A stretch of DNA of 64,000 nucleotides from assembly GCF_018613895.1 (NCBI RefSeq), contig NZ_JAGGPH010000007.1, forward strand, positions 1-64,000, in the 5' to 3' direction. Source of the stretch: Curtobacterium sp. ISL-83. Lineage in GTDB: Bacteria > Actinomycetota > Actinomycetes > Actinomycetales > Microbacteriaceae. A program made the position numbers and the translations under genes. The notes beneath the pieces were generated by a model. The model saw only the letters and a list, made by a program, of their open reading frames with translations, did no database searches and had not been told where the DNA came from. Below, in pieces: positions 49,016-58,478 of the stretch (its first letter is position 1; each line of letters starts with the position of its first letter).

Positions 49016-49438
49016 GTGGAAGCACCGTCCGAGGACCTCGCCGAAGCGCTCCTCGCGCTCTACGGCCGGATCCGTCGCACCCTGCTGACGGGCAAGTCCG
49101 ACGAGGTCACGGCGTCCCAGACCGCGGCGCTCGGTCGGCTCCTCCGGTACGGCGAGACGACCGTGGCCGACCTCGCCCGCGCCGAGGGCGTCCGACCGCA
49201 GTCGATGGGCGCGACGGTCCAGGCCCTCGTGGACCTCGGGTTCGTCGAACGTCGCCAGGACCCCACCGACGGGCGCCGGGCACTCGTGCGCGCGACGACC
49301 GAGGGTGCGCGCGCCCGGCAGGACGCCTGGTCTGCCCGCACGCACGTCCTGGCCGACCGGCTGGCGGCACTGCCCGAAGCGGACCGCGACACCGTCGCTC
49401 GCGCGGTCGCCGTCCTCCTGCCCATCACCGAAGCCTGA
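49016..49438 (+). CDS. MarR-family transcriptional regulator
   Basis: A 140-aa winged-helix regulator: DNA-binding part ETTVADLARAEGVRPQSMGATVQALVDLGFVERRQDPTDGRR is typical. It probably represses the MFS exporter that follows. The GTG at 49016 is chosen because TTGCAA-N18-TACCGT (48980-49009) puts the transcription start on it; an ATG at 48953 lies upstream of that promoter. Ligand unknown. Confidence 0.88.
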   Translation: MEAPSEDLAEALLALYGRIRRTLLTGKSDEVTASQTAALGRLLRYGETTVADLARAEGVRPQSMGATVQALVDLGFVERRQDPTDGRRALVRATTEGARARQDAWSARTHVLADRLAALPEADRDTVARAVAVLLPITEA

Positions 49439-49460
49439 GCCCGGAAGAAGAAGCACCACC

Positions 49461-50864
49461 ACGTCCACTGCAACCTCCGCCACCCCGACGACGACCGACG
49501 ACGACTCCGGCAGCGGGTTCGGGCCGAAGCTGCTCATCCCCGTCCTCGTCGGCCCGCTGCTCAACCCGATCAACACGACGATGGTGTCGGTCGCCCTCGC
49601 GCCGATCTCCCACGACCTCGGGATCGGTGCGGCGCAGGCGATCTGGCTGGTCGCGGCCCTCTACCTGGCGAGTGCGATCGCACAACCGACGATGGGCAAG
49701 CTCGCCGACCGGTTCGGGCCGAAGAAGGTCTTCCTGACGGGGCTCGTGATCGTCGGCGTCGCCGGCGTCGTGCCCGAGTTCCTGACCGGCTTCGGCGGGG
49801 CCGTGTTCGCCCGGGTGCTCATCGGGATCGGGACGTCGTCGGCCTACCCCGCCGCGCTGACCACGCTGCGGCAGCACTCGGCACGGATCGGGAAGCCCAC
49901 GCCGTCACTGGTGCTCGGCGCCCTGTCGATCACGTCGCTCGTGTCCGCCGCCGCCGGGCCGCCTCTCGGCGGTGCGCTCATCGCGGCCTTCGGGTGGCAC
50001 GCGATCTTCCTGGTGAACGTCCCGCTCGCCGTGTTCGGCATCGTCGTCGCCGCGATGTGGTTGCCGTCCGACCGCTTGCGGCCGCGTGACGACGAGGGCG
50101 TGCCCGTCCTCACCGCGCTCGACCCGCTCGGCATGGTGCTGATGACCGGGTTCGTGTCCGCGCTGCTCGTGTTCCTGCTCGACCTCTCCGCCGGGCTCTG
50201 GTGGCTGCTCGGCGTCGCCGTCGTGCTGCTCGTGGCGCTCGTGCTCTGGGAGCTCCGGGCGACGAAGCCGTTCGTCGACGTCCGGCTGCTCGTCCGGAAC
50301 GGCGCACTGTCGCGCACGTACATGCGGCTGTTCCTCACCTACCTGATGGCGTACACGATGACGTACGGGTTCTCGCAGTGGGTGCAGGACGTCGCGGGCT
50401 ACTCGAGCGACGTCGCCGGGTACATGCAACTACCGGCAGCGGTCGTGGCCGGGGTGGCGTCGTTCCTCGTGGCGCGGAAGACCGCCGTGCGCGGGCCGCT
50501 CGTCGTGGCCGCGGTCGTCCCGATCGTCGGGGGCGCGCTGCTGCTGTTCCTCGGGGTCGGTTCGCCGTGGTGGCTGCTCGTGCTCGCACCGGCCCTGTTC
50601 GGGGTCCCGCAGGCACTGGCGTCGGTGTCGAACCAGGCGGCCCTCTACCGGGTCGTGCCCTCGTCGTACATCGGCACCGCCGCCGGGCTGTCCCGGACGG
50701 CCGTGTACACGATCGCGGCTTCCTCCCTGATCGGTGGTGTGTTCGGTCAGGCGCCGACGACCCCGGACCTGCACGTCCTGGCGTGGGTGATCCTCGGCGT
50801 CGCGGTGCTCCTCACCGTCCTGACGCTCGCCGACCGGGCCCTCGCCCGGCCGGCCGCCCGTTGA
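49461..50864 (+). CDS. MFS drug-exporter-like transporter (apparent ACG start)
   Basis: About 467 aa with 12-14 membrane helices; motif A-like GKLADRFGPKKVF and motif C-like GPPLGGALIAAFGW place it with DHA-type exporters. The natural N-terminus (xSTATSATPTTTDDDSGSGFG) begins at ACG 49461, behind GGAAGAAG; no ATG/GTG/TTG occurs in frame between the marR stop and the first helix. It is either a rare ACG start, a mutated or miscalled ATG, or an internal CTG start. Likely regulated by the adjacent MarR. Confidence 0.82.
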   Translation, partial: TSTATSATPTTTDDDSGSGFGPKLLIPVLVGPLLNPINTTMVSVALAPISHDLGIGAAQAIWLVAALYLASAIAQPTMGKLADRFGPKKVFLTGLVIVGVAGVVPEFLTGFGGAVFARVLIGIGTSSAYPAALTTLRQHSARIGKPTPSLVLGALSITSLVSAAAGPPLGGALIAAFGWHAIFLVNVPLAVFGIVVAAMWLPSDRLRPRDDEGVPVLTALDPLGMVLMTGFVSALLVFLLDLSAGLWWLLGVAVVLLVALVLWELRATKPFVDVRLLVRNGALSRTYMRLFLTYLMAYTMTYGFSQWVQDVAGYSSDVAGYMQLPAAVVAGVASFLVARKTAVRGPLVVAAVVPIVGGALLLFLGVGSPWWLLVLAPALFGVPQALASVSNQAALYRVVPSSYIGTAAGLSRTAVYTIAASSLIGGVFGQAPTTPDLHVLAWVILGVAVLLTVLTLADRALARPAAR

Positions 50865-50943
50865 CGCGACCGAGCGCACAGCGCGAGCCGGAGGCCGGGG
50901 CCGCACCGCGCCTCCAGACCGACGTGCCCGGTAGCCTGATCGG

Positions 50944-51804
50944 GTGACCGACCCGACCTCCACGCACTGGACCCTGACACTCGTCTGCGACGACCAGCCG
51001 GGGATCGTGCACGCCGTCTCCGGCGCGGTCGTCTCGGCCCACGGCAACATCACCGAGTCGCAGCAGTTCTCGAGCCGCGACACGAACACGTTCTTCATGC
51101 GCCTGCAGGTGATGGCGCCGGTGGACCGCGAGACGTTCGAGCTGGCGCTCGCGCCCGTCGTCGAACGGTACGACGCCCGCGTCCAGCTGGACGTCGTCGG
51201 ACGGCCGATGCGGACCCTGGTGCTCGTGTCGAAGGCGGGGCACTGCCTGAACGACCTGCTGTACCGGCAGCGCGGTGGGCAGCTGCCCATCGAGGTGCCG
51301 CTCGTGCTCGCGAACCACGCCGACCTGTCCGAGCTCGCCGCGTTCTACTCCGTGCCGTTCGAGCACCGGCCCGTCAGCGACACGGAGAGCAAGCACGCGA
51401 TGGAGCAGCGCATCCTCGAGGCGGTGGACGAACACGACATCGAGCTCGTCGTCCTCGCCCGGTACATGCAGATCCTGTCGCCCGGACTGTGCGCAGCGCT
51501 CGAGGGACGCGCGGTGAACATCCACCACTCGTTCCTGCCCGGCTTCAAGGGGGCGAACCCGTACCGGCAGGCACACGCCCGCGGGGTGAAGCTCATCGGT
51601 GCGACCGCGCACTTCGTGACGAGCGACCTCGACGAGGGGCCGATCATCGAGCAGAACGTCGTCCGGGTCGACCACACGAAGGACCCGGCCGAGCTCGTCT
51701 CGATCGGACAGGACGAAGAGTCCCGCACGCTGACCCAGGCGGTCCGTTGGATCGCCGAGGACCGTGTCCTCCGCGACGGCGCCCGCACCATCATCTTCAA
51801 GTAG
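50944..51804 (+). CDS. purU: Formyltetrahydrofolate deformylase
   Basis: A 286-aa enzyme hydrolysing 10-formyl-THF to formate and THF. An N-terminal ACT domain (LVCDDQPGIVHAVSGAV, about 1-85) precedes the formyltransferase fold with catalytic Asn/His in VNIHHSFLPGFKGANPY and Asp in DLDEGPIIEQ. The GTG at 50944 lies 7 nt after TAGCCT (50932-50937), so it is leaderless. It heads purU-DUF2568-nagA. Confidence 0.95.
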   Translation: MTDPTSTHWTLTLVCDDQPGIVHAVSGAVVSAHGNITESQQFSSRDTNTFFMRLQVMAPVDRETFELALAPVVERYDARVQLDVVGRPMRTLVLVSKAGHCLNDLLYRQRGGQLPIEVPLVLANHADLSELAAFYSVPFEHRPVSDTESKHAMEQRILEAVDEHDIELVVLARYMQILSPGLCAALEGRAVNIHHSFLPGFKGANPYRQAHARGVKLIGATAHFVTSDLDEGPIIEQNVVRVDHTKDPAELVSIGQDEESRTLTQAVRWIAEDRVLRDGARTIIFK

Positions 51805-51812
51805 GCACCACC

Positions 51813-52217
51813 ATGACGAACCACCCGCAGTCCCCCGTCGACTGGGGAGACGTGCCGGACCCCGCCGCCGTGCGCGGTCGCCCGCGTGTCGACGCCTGGT
51901 CGGTCCTCCGCGTCCTGGTCTGCGCGTTCGGGTTGTTCTCGCTGGCGAACTGGGGCTACTGGTCGTGGCCGTTCCCGATGCCCGCGATCGTGTTCATGGT
52001 CGCTGCGCCGGCGTTCGCGGCGGTGGTCTGGTACTTCTTCCGCTCGCCGAGGTCGCCGATCGAGACCGACGTCGTCGGCAAGACCATCGTGGAGGTGGCG
52101 CTGGTCATCGCGGCCGGTGGCTCCTGGATCTCGATCGGGCACCCGGTCGTCGGGTTGGTCTTCATCGTGGTCGCGGCGTTGTCCGGCGTCGTCACCGCCC
52201 GGCGGGAGAGCGCATGA
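51813..52217 (+). CDS. DUF2568 (YrdB-like) membrane protein
   Basis: A 134-aa protein with four membrane helices (about 28-46, 50-70, 84-102 and 106-126). The pattern LANWGYWSW then FFRSPRSP matches DUF2568. Function unknown. The ATG is 8 nt past purU and its stop overlaps the nagA ATG. Confidence 0.8.
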   Translation: MTNHPQSPVDWGDVPDPAAVRGRPRVDAWSVLRVLVCAFGLFSLANWGYWSWPFPMPAIVFMVAAPAFAAVVWYFFRSPRSPIETDVVGKTIVEVALVIAAGGSWISIGHPVVGLVFIVVAALSGVVTARRESA

Positions 52218-53416
52218 CCGGCAGCGGGCCCGGCCTGGAGGCACGGCGCACCCTGATCCGGTCGGCCCGCGTCGTCGACGCGGCCGGCTCCACCTCGGAC
52301 GGGTGGGTCCTCGTCGCCGGTGACACGATCGGGGCGGTGGGCTCGGGCTCGGGCTCGGGCTCCGGGCTCCCCGCTGCCGACGAGGTCGTGGACCTCGGCG
52401 ACGCGGTGCTCACGCCCGGGTTCATCGACCTGCACGGGCACGGCGGCGCGGGTCAGGCCTACGAGGACGACGTCGTCTCCGCCGCGCTCGCCGTCCACCG
52501 GGCGCACGGTACGACCCGGTCCGTCCTGTCACTCGTCGCGAACCCGGTGCCGACGCTCGCTGCGTCGCTCGAACGGGTCCGCTCGCTGATGGCGTCGGAC
52601 CCGCTCGTGCTCGGCGTGCACCTCGAGGGGCCGTTCCTCTCCCCGCACAACAAGGGCGCGCACAACGCGTCGTTCCTGGTCGACCCGTCGCCGGACCCGG
52701 TGTCGTCGCTGCTCACGGCGGGCGAGGGGGTCATCCGCCAGGTCACCGTGGCGCCCGAGCTGCCGGGGGCGCTCGACGCGGTCCGGCGCTTCGTCGAGGC
52801 CGGCGTCGTCGTGGCCGTCGGGCACACCGTCGCCACCTACGACCAGGCCCGGGCGGCGTTCGACGTCGGCGCGACGCTGCTCACGCACGCGTTCAACGCC
52901 ATGCCGGGCCTGCACCACCGCGCGCCCGGGCCGATCGGTGCCGCCGTGGCCGACGACCGCGTGACCCTCGAACTCATCCTCGACGGGGTGCACGTGCATC
53001 CGGTCGTGGCCGAGACGCTGTTCCGTGCTGCCGCTGGACGGGTCGCGCTCGTGACCGATGCCATGGGTGCGGCCGGAGCTGCCGACGGTGCTTACCGGCT
53101 CGGTTCGCTCGACGTCACCGTGACGGACGGGGTCGCGCACGTCGCCGGGACGGACACCATCGCGGGGTCGACCCTCACGCAGGACGTGGCGTTGCGGAAC
53201 GCCGTGACGCTCGCCGGGCGGTCGCTGCCCGAGGCCGTCGCCGCCCTGACGAGCGTGCCCGCGGCGGCGCTCGGGCTCGGCGAGCGCCTCGGGAGGATCG
53301 CGCCGGGGTTCGCCGCGGACCTGGTGGCGCTGTCGCCGTCGCTCGAGGTGCAGCGCGTGTGGGGTGGCGGGCGTGAGCTGCGCTGCGGCGCGGTCGGCAG
53401 CGACGAACTGATCTGA
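52214..53416 (+). CDS. nagA: N-acetylglucosamine-6-phosphate deacetylase
   Basis: A 400-aa amidohydrolase. The metal motif DLHGHGGAG, HLEGPFLSPHNKGAH, GHTVATYDQ, THAFNAMPGLHHR and VTDAMGAAG are all present. It yields glucosamine-6-phosphate for NagB. An N-terminal Ser/Gly stretch (GSGSGSGSG) sits in a loop. It is translationally coupled to the DUF2568 gene, while nagB is 4 kb away. Confidence 0.94.
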   Translation: MTGSGPGLEARRTLIRSARVVDAAGSTSDGWVLVAGDTIGAVGSGSGSGSGLPAADEVVDLGDAVLTPGFIDLHGHGGAGQAYEDDVVSAALAVHRAHGTTRSVLSLVANPVPTLAASLERVRSLMASDPLVLGVHLEGPFLSPHNKGAHNASFLVDPSPDPVSSLLTAGEGVIRQVTVAPELPGALDAVRRFVEAGVVVAVGHTVATYDQARAAFDVGATLLTHAFNAMPGLHHRAPGPIGAAVADDRVTLELILDGVHVHPVVAETLFRAAAGRVALVTDAMGAAGAADGAYRLGSLDVTVTDGVAHVAGTDTIAGSTLTQDVALRNAVTLAGRSLPEAVAALTSVPAAALGLGERLGRIAPGFAADLVALSPSLEVQRVWGGGRELRCGAVGSDELI

Positions 53417-53454
53417 GCGGTCGAGACGAACCGTTCGCCGCGGTCGCGACGAGG

Positions 53455-55902
53455 TCAGCGGTCGACCGGACGCGCGTCCTCGCCGCTCGCCCACGACGGA
53501 TCCGCCGTGGCTCCGACACGGAACGACAGCGTCCCGCCGCGCGTGACGAACGACGCCGGCACCCACGACCTGTCGAGCCGCCGCCCGTCGAGCGTCGTGC
53601 GCTGGACGTACGGATCGGTGCCCGACGACCGGATGACGATCCGCTGCCCGCTCGATCGTCGGATGTCGACCGTCCGGAAGGTCGGGCTGCCGATGAGCAT
53701 GTCAGCCCGCCCCGGCGTCTGCGGGTAGAGGCCGATCGACGCGAACACGTACCAGGCGCTCATCGTCCCGAGGTCGTCGTTGCCCGGCAGGCCACCGGGG
53801 CCGGTGCCGTACGCGTCGTCGACGACCTGGCGCACGGTCTCCTGCGTCTTCCACGGCTGCCCGAGCGCGTTGTACATCCACGGCGTGTGGATGTCGGGCT
53901 CGTTCGTCGGGTCGAACTTCGTCGCGTCGCCGCCGGTGACCGCCCAGTTGCCCGAGGCGTCGTGGAAGAAGGCATCCAAGCGCGACACCGCTGCCGCGTC
54001 CCCGCCGAGCGCGGTCGACAACCCGCTGACGTCCTGGGGCACGAGCCACGTGTACTGCGCGCTCGTCCCCTGGGCGAAGCCGACGCCGGTGGACGGCGAC
54101 CACCCGGGCGTCCAGGTACCGTCCGCCTGGCGCGCGGCCTGGTACCCGACGGCCGGGTTGAACGTGTTCTTCCAGTACGTCCCACGCTCCGCGAACACCC
54201 GGGCATCCGACCGCAGCCCGAGTGACGCGGCCCAGGACCCGAGCGCGCTGTCGGAGATCGAGTCCTCGAGCGTCTCGGCCGCGCCGCCCCAGCAGTCACA
54301 GTCGTCGTTCGCCGCGTAGTGGCGCTGCAGGTACTGGTCGAGCGCGGGCCGCTGTGCGACGCACTGTCCCGGGCACCCGACGTCGCTGAGCGCGTCGGCG
54401 TTCTGGACCGTGGCCTGCTTGCGGAGCGAGTCGTAGGCCGCCCGCACGTCGAAGTTCCGGACCCCCATGGCGTACCAGGTCGCGAGGGTCGCCGCCGAGG
54501 GGTCCCCCGTCATCACGTGGGTCGGCGCCCCGAGGTGGAGCCACCGGTCCCACACGCCACCGTTCTGCTCGGCGAAGCGGAGCATCGACTGTGCCATGTC
54601 CCCCGCGACGTCGGGCCGCAACAGCGCGAGCAGCTGGATCTGCGCGCGGTACTGGTCCCATCCGGAGTACGTGCCGTAGACCGCGGCGTGGCCGCGATCG
54701 ATGTGGTGCACCCGCATGTCGGACCCGAGGTAGCGCCCGTCGAGGTCGTTCAGCGTGTTCGGCTGCATGAGCGCGTGGTAGACGGCCGTGTACAGCTGGG
54801 TGGTCCGGTCGGTGGTGCCGCCACCGACCCGGATGCGGGAAAGCTCCCGGTTCCAGGAGGCACGTGTCGCCGCCGCCACGCTCGTCACGGACGAGCGCTT
54901 CGTCAGCTCGCCGTCGCGGTTCGCCACCGCGCCTGCCGCGCTGACGTACGAGATGCCGATCCGCGCGTGCACCGTGGCTCCGTGCCGCGCGTCGAACCCG
55001 ACCCACGCGCCGGAGCCGCGTCCGGCGCGGTCCGCGCCGGTCAGGTACCCCTCCCCACCGGAGGCGGACGTGCCTCCAGGCTGGACCGCACCGTCCTTCC
55101 AGGTGCCGGTGCTCGTGAAGTCACGGTCGAAGGTCGCCGTGAAGTACAGGCGGTAGTAGCTGCGCCGATCCGGGTTGGAGGCTCCCCCGCCGTTCGCACG
55201 TCGGCTGCAGAACCCGCCGGTCAGGACACTTCCACTCACCGTCCGCGTGCGGGCGTCGATGGTGGTGGTGGCGTCCTCGCTGCCGTTGATGGAGTTCGAC
55301 GTGCGGAAGAGCAGATTCGCCGCCGGTCCGGCCGGGAACGTGAACGCACCGATGCCGGCGCGGGTGGTGACGGCGAGGTCGGTGTGGACCCCGTTGTCGA
55401 GCCGGACGCTGTACCTGCCGGGGCTCGCGGACTCCTGGTCGTGCGAGTAGCCCGCGGCGTAGACGGCGTCGGTGGTGTCGGCGGACGGCGAGGTCGTGAC
55501 GGGGACGGTCACGGGCATGATCGGCACGTCGCCAGCGGCTCCCGGGGCGCATCCGGCGCCGTTCAGGTGCGTGAGGCTGAAGCCGCGCAGGCGGTTCACG
55601 TCGTAGGAGTAGCCGTTCGCGACCGGGGTCGACGTCTGGTCTCCGGCGGTGCCCGTGGGGCTCCACTGGACCATCCCGAAGGGTGCGGTGGCCCCGGGCC
55701 AGGTGTTGCCGCCGTTGCTCGTGCCGATGAACGGAACGACGTGCGCTGCGGGGTCGGTGACGGTCCGCGCGGTGGCCGGAGTTGCCACCGCGGTTGCCGG
55801 CGAGGCGACCACCGCGCTCCCGAGGAGGGCGGCGACCGTGGCCGCTGCAGCGAGCGGGACGGGTCGGAGGAGCGGGCGACGGTGCACGCGGGTTCGCTTC
55901 AC
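53455..55902 (-). CDS. Secreted GH92 alpha-mannosidase
   Basis: An 815-aa exported glycoside hydrolase with a signal peptide (about 1-38). GH92 hallmarks are FIGTSNGGNTWPGATAPFGM at the N-terminus, YSGWDQYR, FDPTNEPDIHTPWMYNALG and GNDDLGTMSAWYVFASIGLYP near the catalytic (alpha/alpha)6 barrel; activity is Ca2+-dependent in the family. It probably trims alpha-1,2-mannose from fungal or plant glycans. GTG at 55902 lies 8 nt after TACCGT. Confidence 0.93.
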   Translation of the reverse strand: MKRTRVHRRPLLRPVPLAAAATVAALLGSAVVASPATAVATPATARTVTDPAAHVVPFIGTSNGGNTWPGATAPFGMVQWSPTGTAGDQTSTPVANGYSYDVNRLRGFSLTHLNGAGCAPGAAGDVPIMPVTVPVTTSPSADTTDAVYAAGYSHDQESASPGRYSVRLDNGVHTDLAVTTRAGIGAFTFPAGPAANLLFRTSNSINGSEDATTTIDARTRTVSGSVLTGGFCSRRANGGGASNPDRRSYYRLYFTATFDRDFTSTGTWKDGAVQPGGTSASGGEGYLTGADRAGRGSGAWVGFDARHGATVHARIGISYVSAAGAVANRDGELTKRSSVTSVAAATRASWNRELSRIRVGGGTTDRTTQLYTAVYHALMQPNTLNDLDGRYLGSDMRVHHIDRGHAAVYGTYSGWDQYRAQIQLLALLRPDVAGDMAQSMLRFAEQNGGVWDRWLHLGAPTHVMTGDPSAATLATWYAMGVRNFDVRAAYDSLRKQATVQNADALSDVGCPGQCVAQRPALDQYLQRHYAANDDCDCWGGAAETLEDSISDSALGSWAASLGLRSDARVFAERGTYWKNTFNPAVGYQAARQADGTWTPGWSPSTGVGFAQGTSAQYTWLVPQDVSGLSTALGGDAAAVSRLDAFFHDASGNWAVTGGDATKFDPTNEPDIHTPWMYNALGQPWKTQETVRQVVDDAYGTGPGGLPGNDDLGTMSAWYVFASIGLYPQTPGRADMLIGSPTFRTVDIRRSSGQRIVIRSSGTDPYVQRTTLDGRRLDRSWVPASFVTRGGTLSFRVGATADPSWASGEDARPVDR

Positions 55903-56023
55903 GAGTGCGACGGTAGACCGCTCGGGCGACCGGCGTGCGGCGGGTCACCGAGGGGTCCGCCGTTGTTCACCTGTCGGCAGTCGATCCGGCCGGAGCACGC
56001 GGATCGCTGCGATGATGAGGCGC

Positions 56024-57193
56024 ATGAGCGTCATGGTCTCCCTGTTCGATGCGCACCGCTCGCGGACGAGCGAGAAGTACACGGCGTTCCCGCCCGACGT
56101 CCTGCCGATGTTCGTCGCCGAGATGGACTGCATGCTCGCCGAGCCGGTCCGGGACGCCCTCGTCGCCGCCGTCACCGCGGGCGACACCGGGTACGTCGGA
56201 CACGGGCGGGCACTGCCGGAGGCGTTCGTCGACTTCGCGTCGAGCCGCTGGGGATGGGCGGTCGACCCGGACCTCGTGCGCACGACCACGGACGTCTCGG
56301 TCGCCGCGGTCGAGGTGCTCCGCCGCATCATCGACCCCGGGGGCCAGGTCGTCATCATGCCGCCGGTGTACCCGCCGTTCTCGGAGTACGTGACCGAGGC
56401 CGGCGGCTCCGTGACCGAGGTTCCGTTGCTCGCTCCGGACGGTCCCGCCGACCCGTTCGACACCACCGCCGGATGGCGGATGGACCTGGACGGCATCCGG
56501 CAGGCGTTCGCGGACGGGGCCCGCACCGTGCTGCTCTGCAACCCGCACAACCCGCTCGGGCTCGTGCACGACCGGGAGTCGCTCGTCGCGCTCGCGCGGC
56601 TGGCCGCCGAGTGGGACGCCGTGGTGGTCTCGGACGAGATCCACGCCCCGCTCGTGCACGCGGACGCGGTGTTCACGCCGTTCCTCGACTCCTGCCCCGA
56701 TGCCGCTGCCCTCGGGGTGGCACTGACGAGCGCGAGCAAGGCGTGGAACCTCGCCGGGACCAAGTGCGCGCTGATGGTCGGCGCCTCGGATCGCGCTCGC
56801 GCGTGGTTCGACGGCATGCCGACCGAGGTGGTCGAGCGGACCGGCATCCTCGGCTACACCGCGAGCGTCGCCGCGTTCAGCGAGGGCGGTCCCTGGTTGG
56901 CGTCGCTGCTCGCGGAACTCGCGGCGAACCGGCGGATCCTCGCGGAGGAGCTCGGTGGCGCGCTGCCCGGGGCGGGGTACCGGCAGCCGCAGGCGTCGTA
57001 CCTGGCGTGGCTCGACCTGCGGGCGATGCCGTGGGGCGACGACCCGGCGCTGGCGCTGGTGGACACGGCGAAGGTCGCGCTGACGAACGGGCGGGACTTC
57101 GGGCGGCCGGGCATCGGGCACGCCCGGTTGAACTTCGGGTGCTCGGAGGAGACCCTGCGCGAGGGACTCGGTCGGCTGGCCGCCGCGCGCTGA
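56024..57193 (+). CDS. PatB/MalY-type aminotransferase (C-S lyase)
   Basis: A 389-aa fold-type I PLP enzyme. The PLP Lys lies in SASKAWNLAGTK; CNPHNPLGLVH, SDEIHAPL and the C-terminal HARLNFGCSEETL fit the MalY/PatB cystathionine beta-lyase-like group. The activity on cystathionine is inferred. The ATG at 56024 has a GATGAT -10-like hexamer 8 nt before it. Divergent from the GH92 gene. Confidence 0.9.
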   Translation: MSVMVSLFDAHRSRTSEKYTAFPPDVLPMFVAEMDCMLAEPVRDALVAAVTAGDTGYVGHGRALPEAFVDFASSRWGWAVDPDLVRTTTDVSVAAVEVLRRIIDPGGQVVIMPPVYPPFSEYVTEAGGSVTEVPLLAPDGPADPFDTTAGWRMDLDGIRQAFADGARTVLLCNPHNPLGLVHDRESLVALARLAAEWDAVVVSDEIHAPLVHADAVFTPFLDSCPDAAALGVALTSASKAWNLAGTKCALMVGASDRARAWFDGMPTEVVERTGILGYTASVAAFSEGGPWLASLLAELAANRRILAEELGGALPGAGYRQPQASYLAWLDLRAMPWGDDPALALVDTAKVALTNGRDFGRPGIGHARLNFGCSEETLREGLGRLAAAR

Positions 57194-57657
57194 GCGGCGG
57201 CCGCGGGGCGGGGGCCGCGGGGCGGGGGTGGGGCGCGCCTCCCGGCCGGGTCTGTGTGACAGGTGCTGGGTGCCGGGCGTCGGGTGTCGGGCGCCCGGAT
57301 GCTGTGTCGGCTGAGGTGCAGCGGGGGCGGGTCGTCAGGACGACGCCGTCTTCCGGAGACACCTCGAGATGGGCGAGACGCCGCTGAATGCTGCAGCGTC
57401 TCGAGCGCTCGGCGGCGTCTCACGGGGACGCGCGCGTCTTTCGGAGACGGGGGCGTCCCGGGGTCACTCCGCCCCGGTCGCGAGACGCCTTCGGAAGTGC
57501 GAGACGCCGCCGAATGCTGCGGCGTCTCGAGCACTCAGCGGCGTCTCGTGTGCACGGCGGCGTCTCGTGTGCACGGCGGCGACTCGGGCGGACGCGCGCG
57601 TACCGCTGAGACGGCGGCGTCTCGGGCAGGATGGGGCTCGCGCCCGCAGCCGCACTC
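57194..57657. repeat. CGTCTC/GAGACG palindrome cluster B
   Basis: A 464-nt convergent spacer with no gene. From about 57350 it holds more than ten GAGACG/CGTCTC hexamers. Two ~53-bp imperfect direct copies (57374-57426 and 57500-57552, 126 bp apart) each fold as GAGACGCCGC-8 nt-GCGGCGTCTC. Two exact 19-bp units (57539-57576) follow. The first part (57194-57330) is plain G-rich. Confidence 0.82.
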
Positions 57658-58443
57658 CTACTCGAAGCGCTGCCACTCCGGCTTGTTCTCGTACGTGTAG
57701 CGGTAGTAGTCGGCGAGCTGCAGGCCGGCCGCGGCTTCCTCGTCGATGACGACCGTCGCGTGCTCGTGCAGCTGCAGCGCGGAGCCGGGCACGAACGAGG
57801 ACAACGGGCCCTCGACCGCGGCGGCGATCGCGTCGGCCTTCGCGGAGCCCTGCGCCACGAGGACGAGGTCACGGGCCTCGAGGATGGTGCCGAGCCCCTG
57901 GGTCATGCAGTGCGTCGGGACCTGGTCCGGCGAGTCGAAGAAGCGTGCGTTCGCCTCACGCGTGGAGGGCGCGAGGGTCTTGATGCGGGTCCGCGACGCG
58001 AACGACGACGTCGGCTCGTTGAACCCGATGTGACCGTTGGCCCCGATGCCGAGGATCTGGACGTCGACACCGCCGGCAGCGCGGATGGCGGCGTCGTACT
58101 CCTTCGCGGCGAACTCCAGGTCACCGGCGCGGCCGTCCGGCACGCGCACGCGATCGGCGTCGAACCCGAGCGGCGCGATGACGTCACGGGCGATGACCGA
58201 TGCGTACGACTCCGGGTGGTCGAGCGGGATCCCGACGTACTCGTCGAGCGCGAACCCGCGGGCCTGGGCGAACGAGATGTCGCCGGCGTCGACGCGACGC
58301 TTGAGGTCGGCGTAGATGCCCTGCGGGCTGGACCCGGTCGCGAGACCGATGACGGCGGACGGCTTCTTCGCCACGACGGAAGCGATCTTGGCCGCAGCGA
58401 CGCGACCGACCTCAGCCGGCGTGGGCATGATGATGATCTCCAC
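57658..58443 (-). CDS. nagB: Glucosamine-6-phosphate deaminase
   Basis: A 261-aa enzyme converting glucosamine-6-phosphate to fructose-6-phosphate and ammonia. Motifs: ATGSSPQGIY, LDEYVGIPLDHPESY, GIGANGHIGFNEP and HCMTQGLGTI. The GTG at 58443 lies 7 nt after TACGAT (58450-58455). A DasR-type palindrome fills the promoter spacer, so it should be induced by amino-sugar phosphates. Confidence 0.96.
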   Translation of the reverse strand: MEIIIMPTPAEVGRVAAAKIASVVAKKPSAVIGLATGSSPQGIYADLKRRVDAGDISFAQARGFALDEYVGIPLDHPESYASVIARDVIAPLGFDADRVRVPDGRAGDLEFAAKEYDAAIRAAGGVDVQILGIGANGHIGFNEPTSSFASRTRIKTLAPSTREANARFFDSPDQVPTHCMTQGLGTILEARDLVLVAQGSAKADAIAAAVEGPLSSFVPGSALQLHEHATVVIDEEAAAGLQLADYYRYTYENKPEWQRFE

Positions 58444-58449
58444 ACCCCC

Positions 58450-58478
58450 ATCGTACTGGTCATGACCAGTCCGTGACA
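58450..58478 (-). promoter_or_regulatory. nagB promoter with DasR-like (dre) operator
   Basis: Minus strand: -35 TGTCAC (58473-58478), 17-nt spacer, -10 TACGAT (58450-58455). The spacer carries the perfect 16-bp palindrome ACTGGTCATGACCAGT (58455-58470), close to the GntR-type DasR site ACTGGTCTAGACCACT. Confidence 0.85.
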
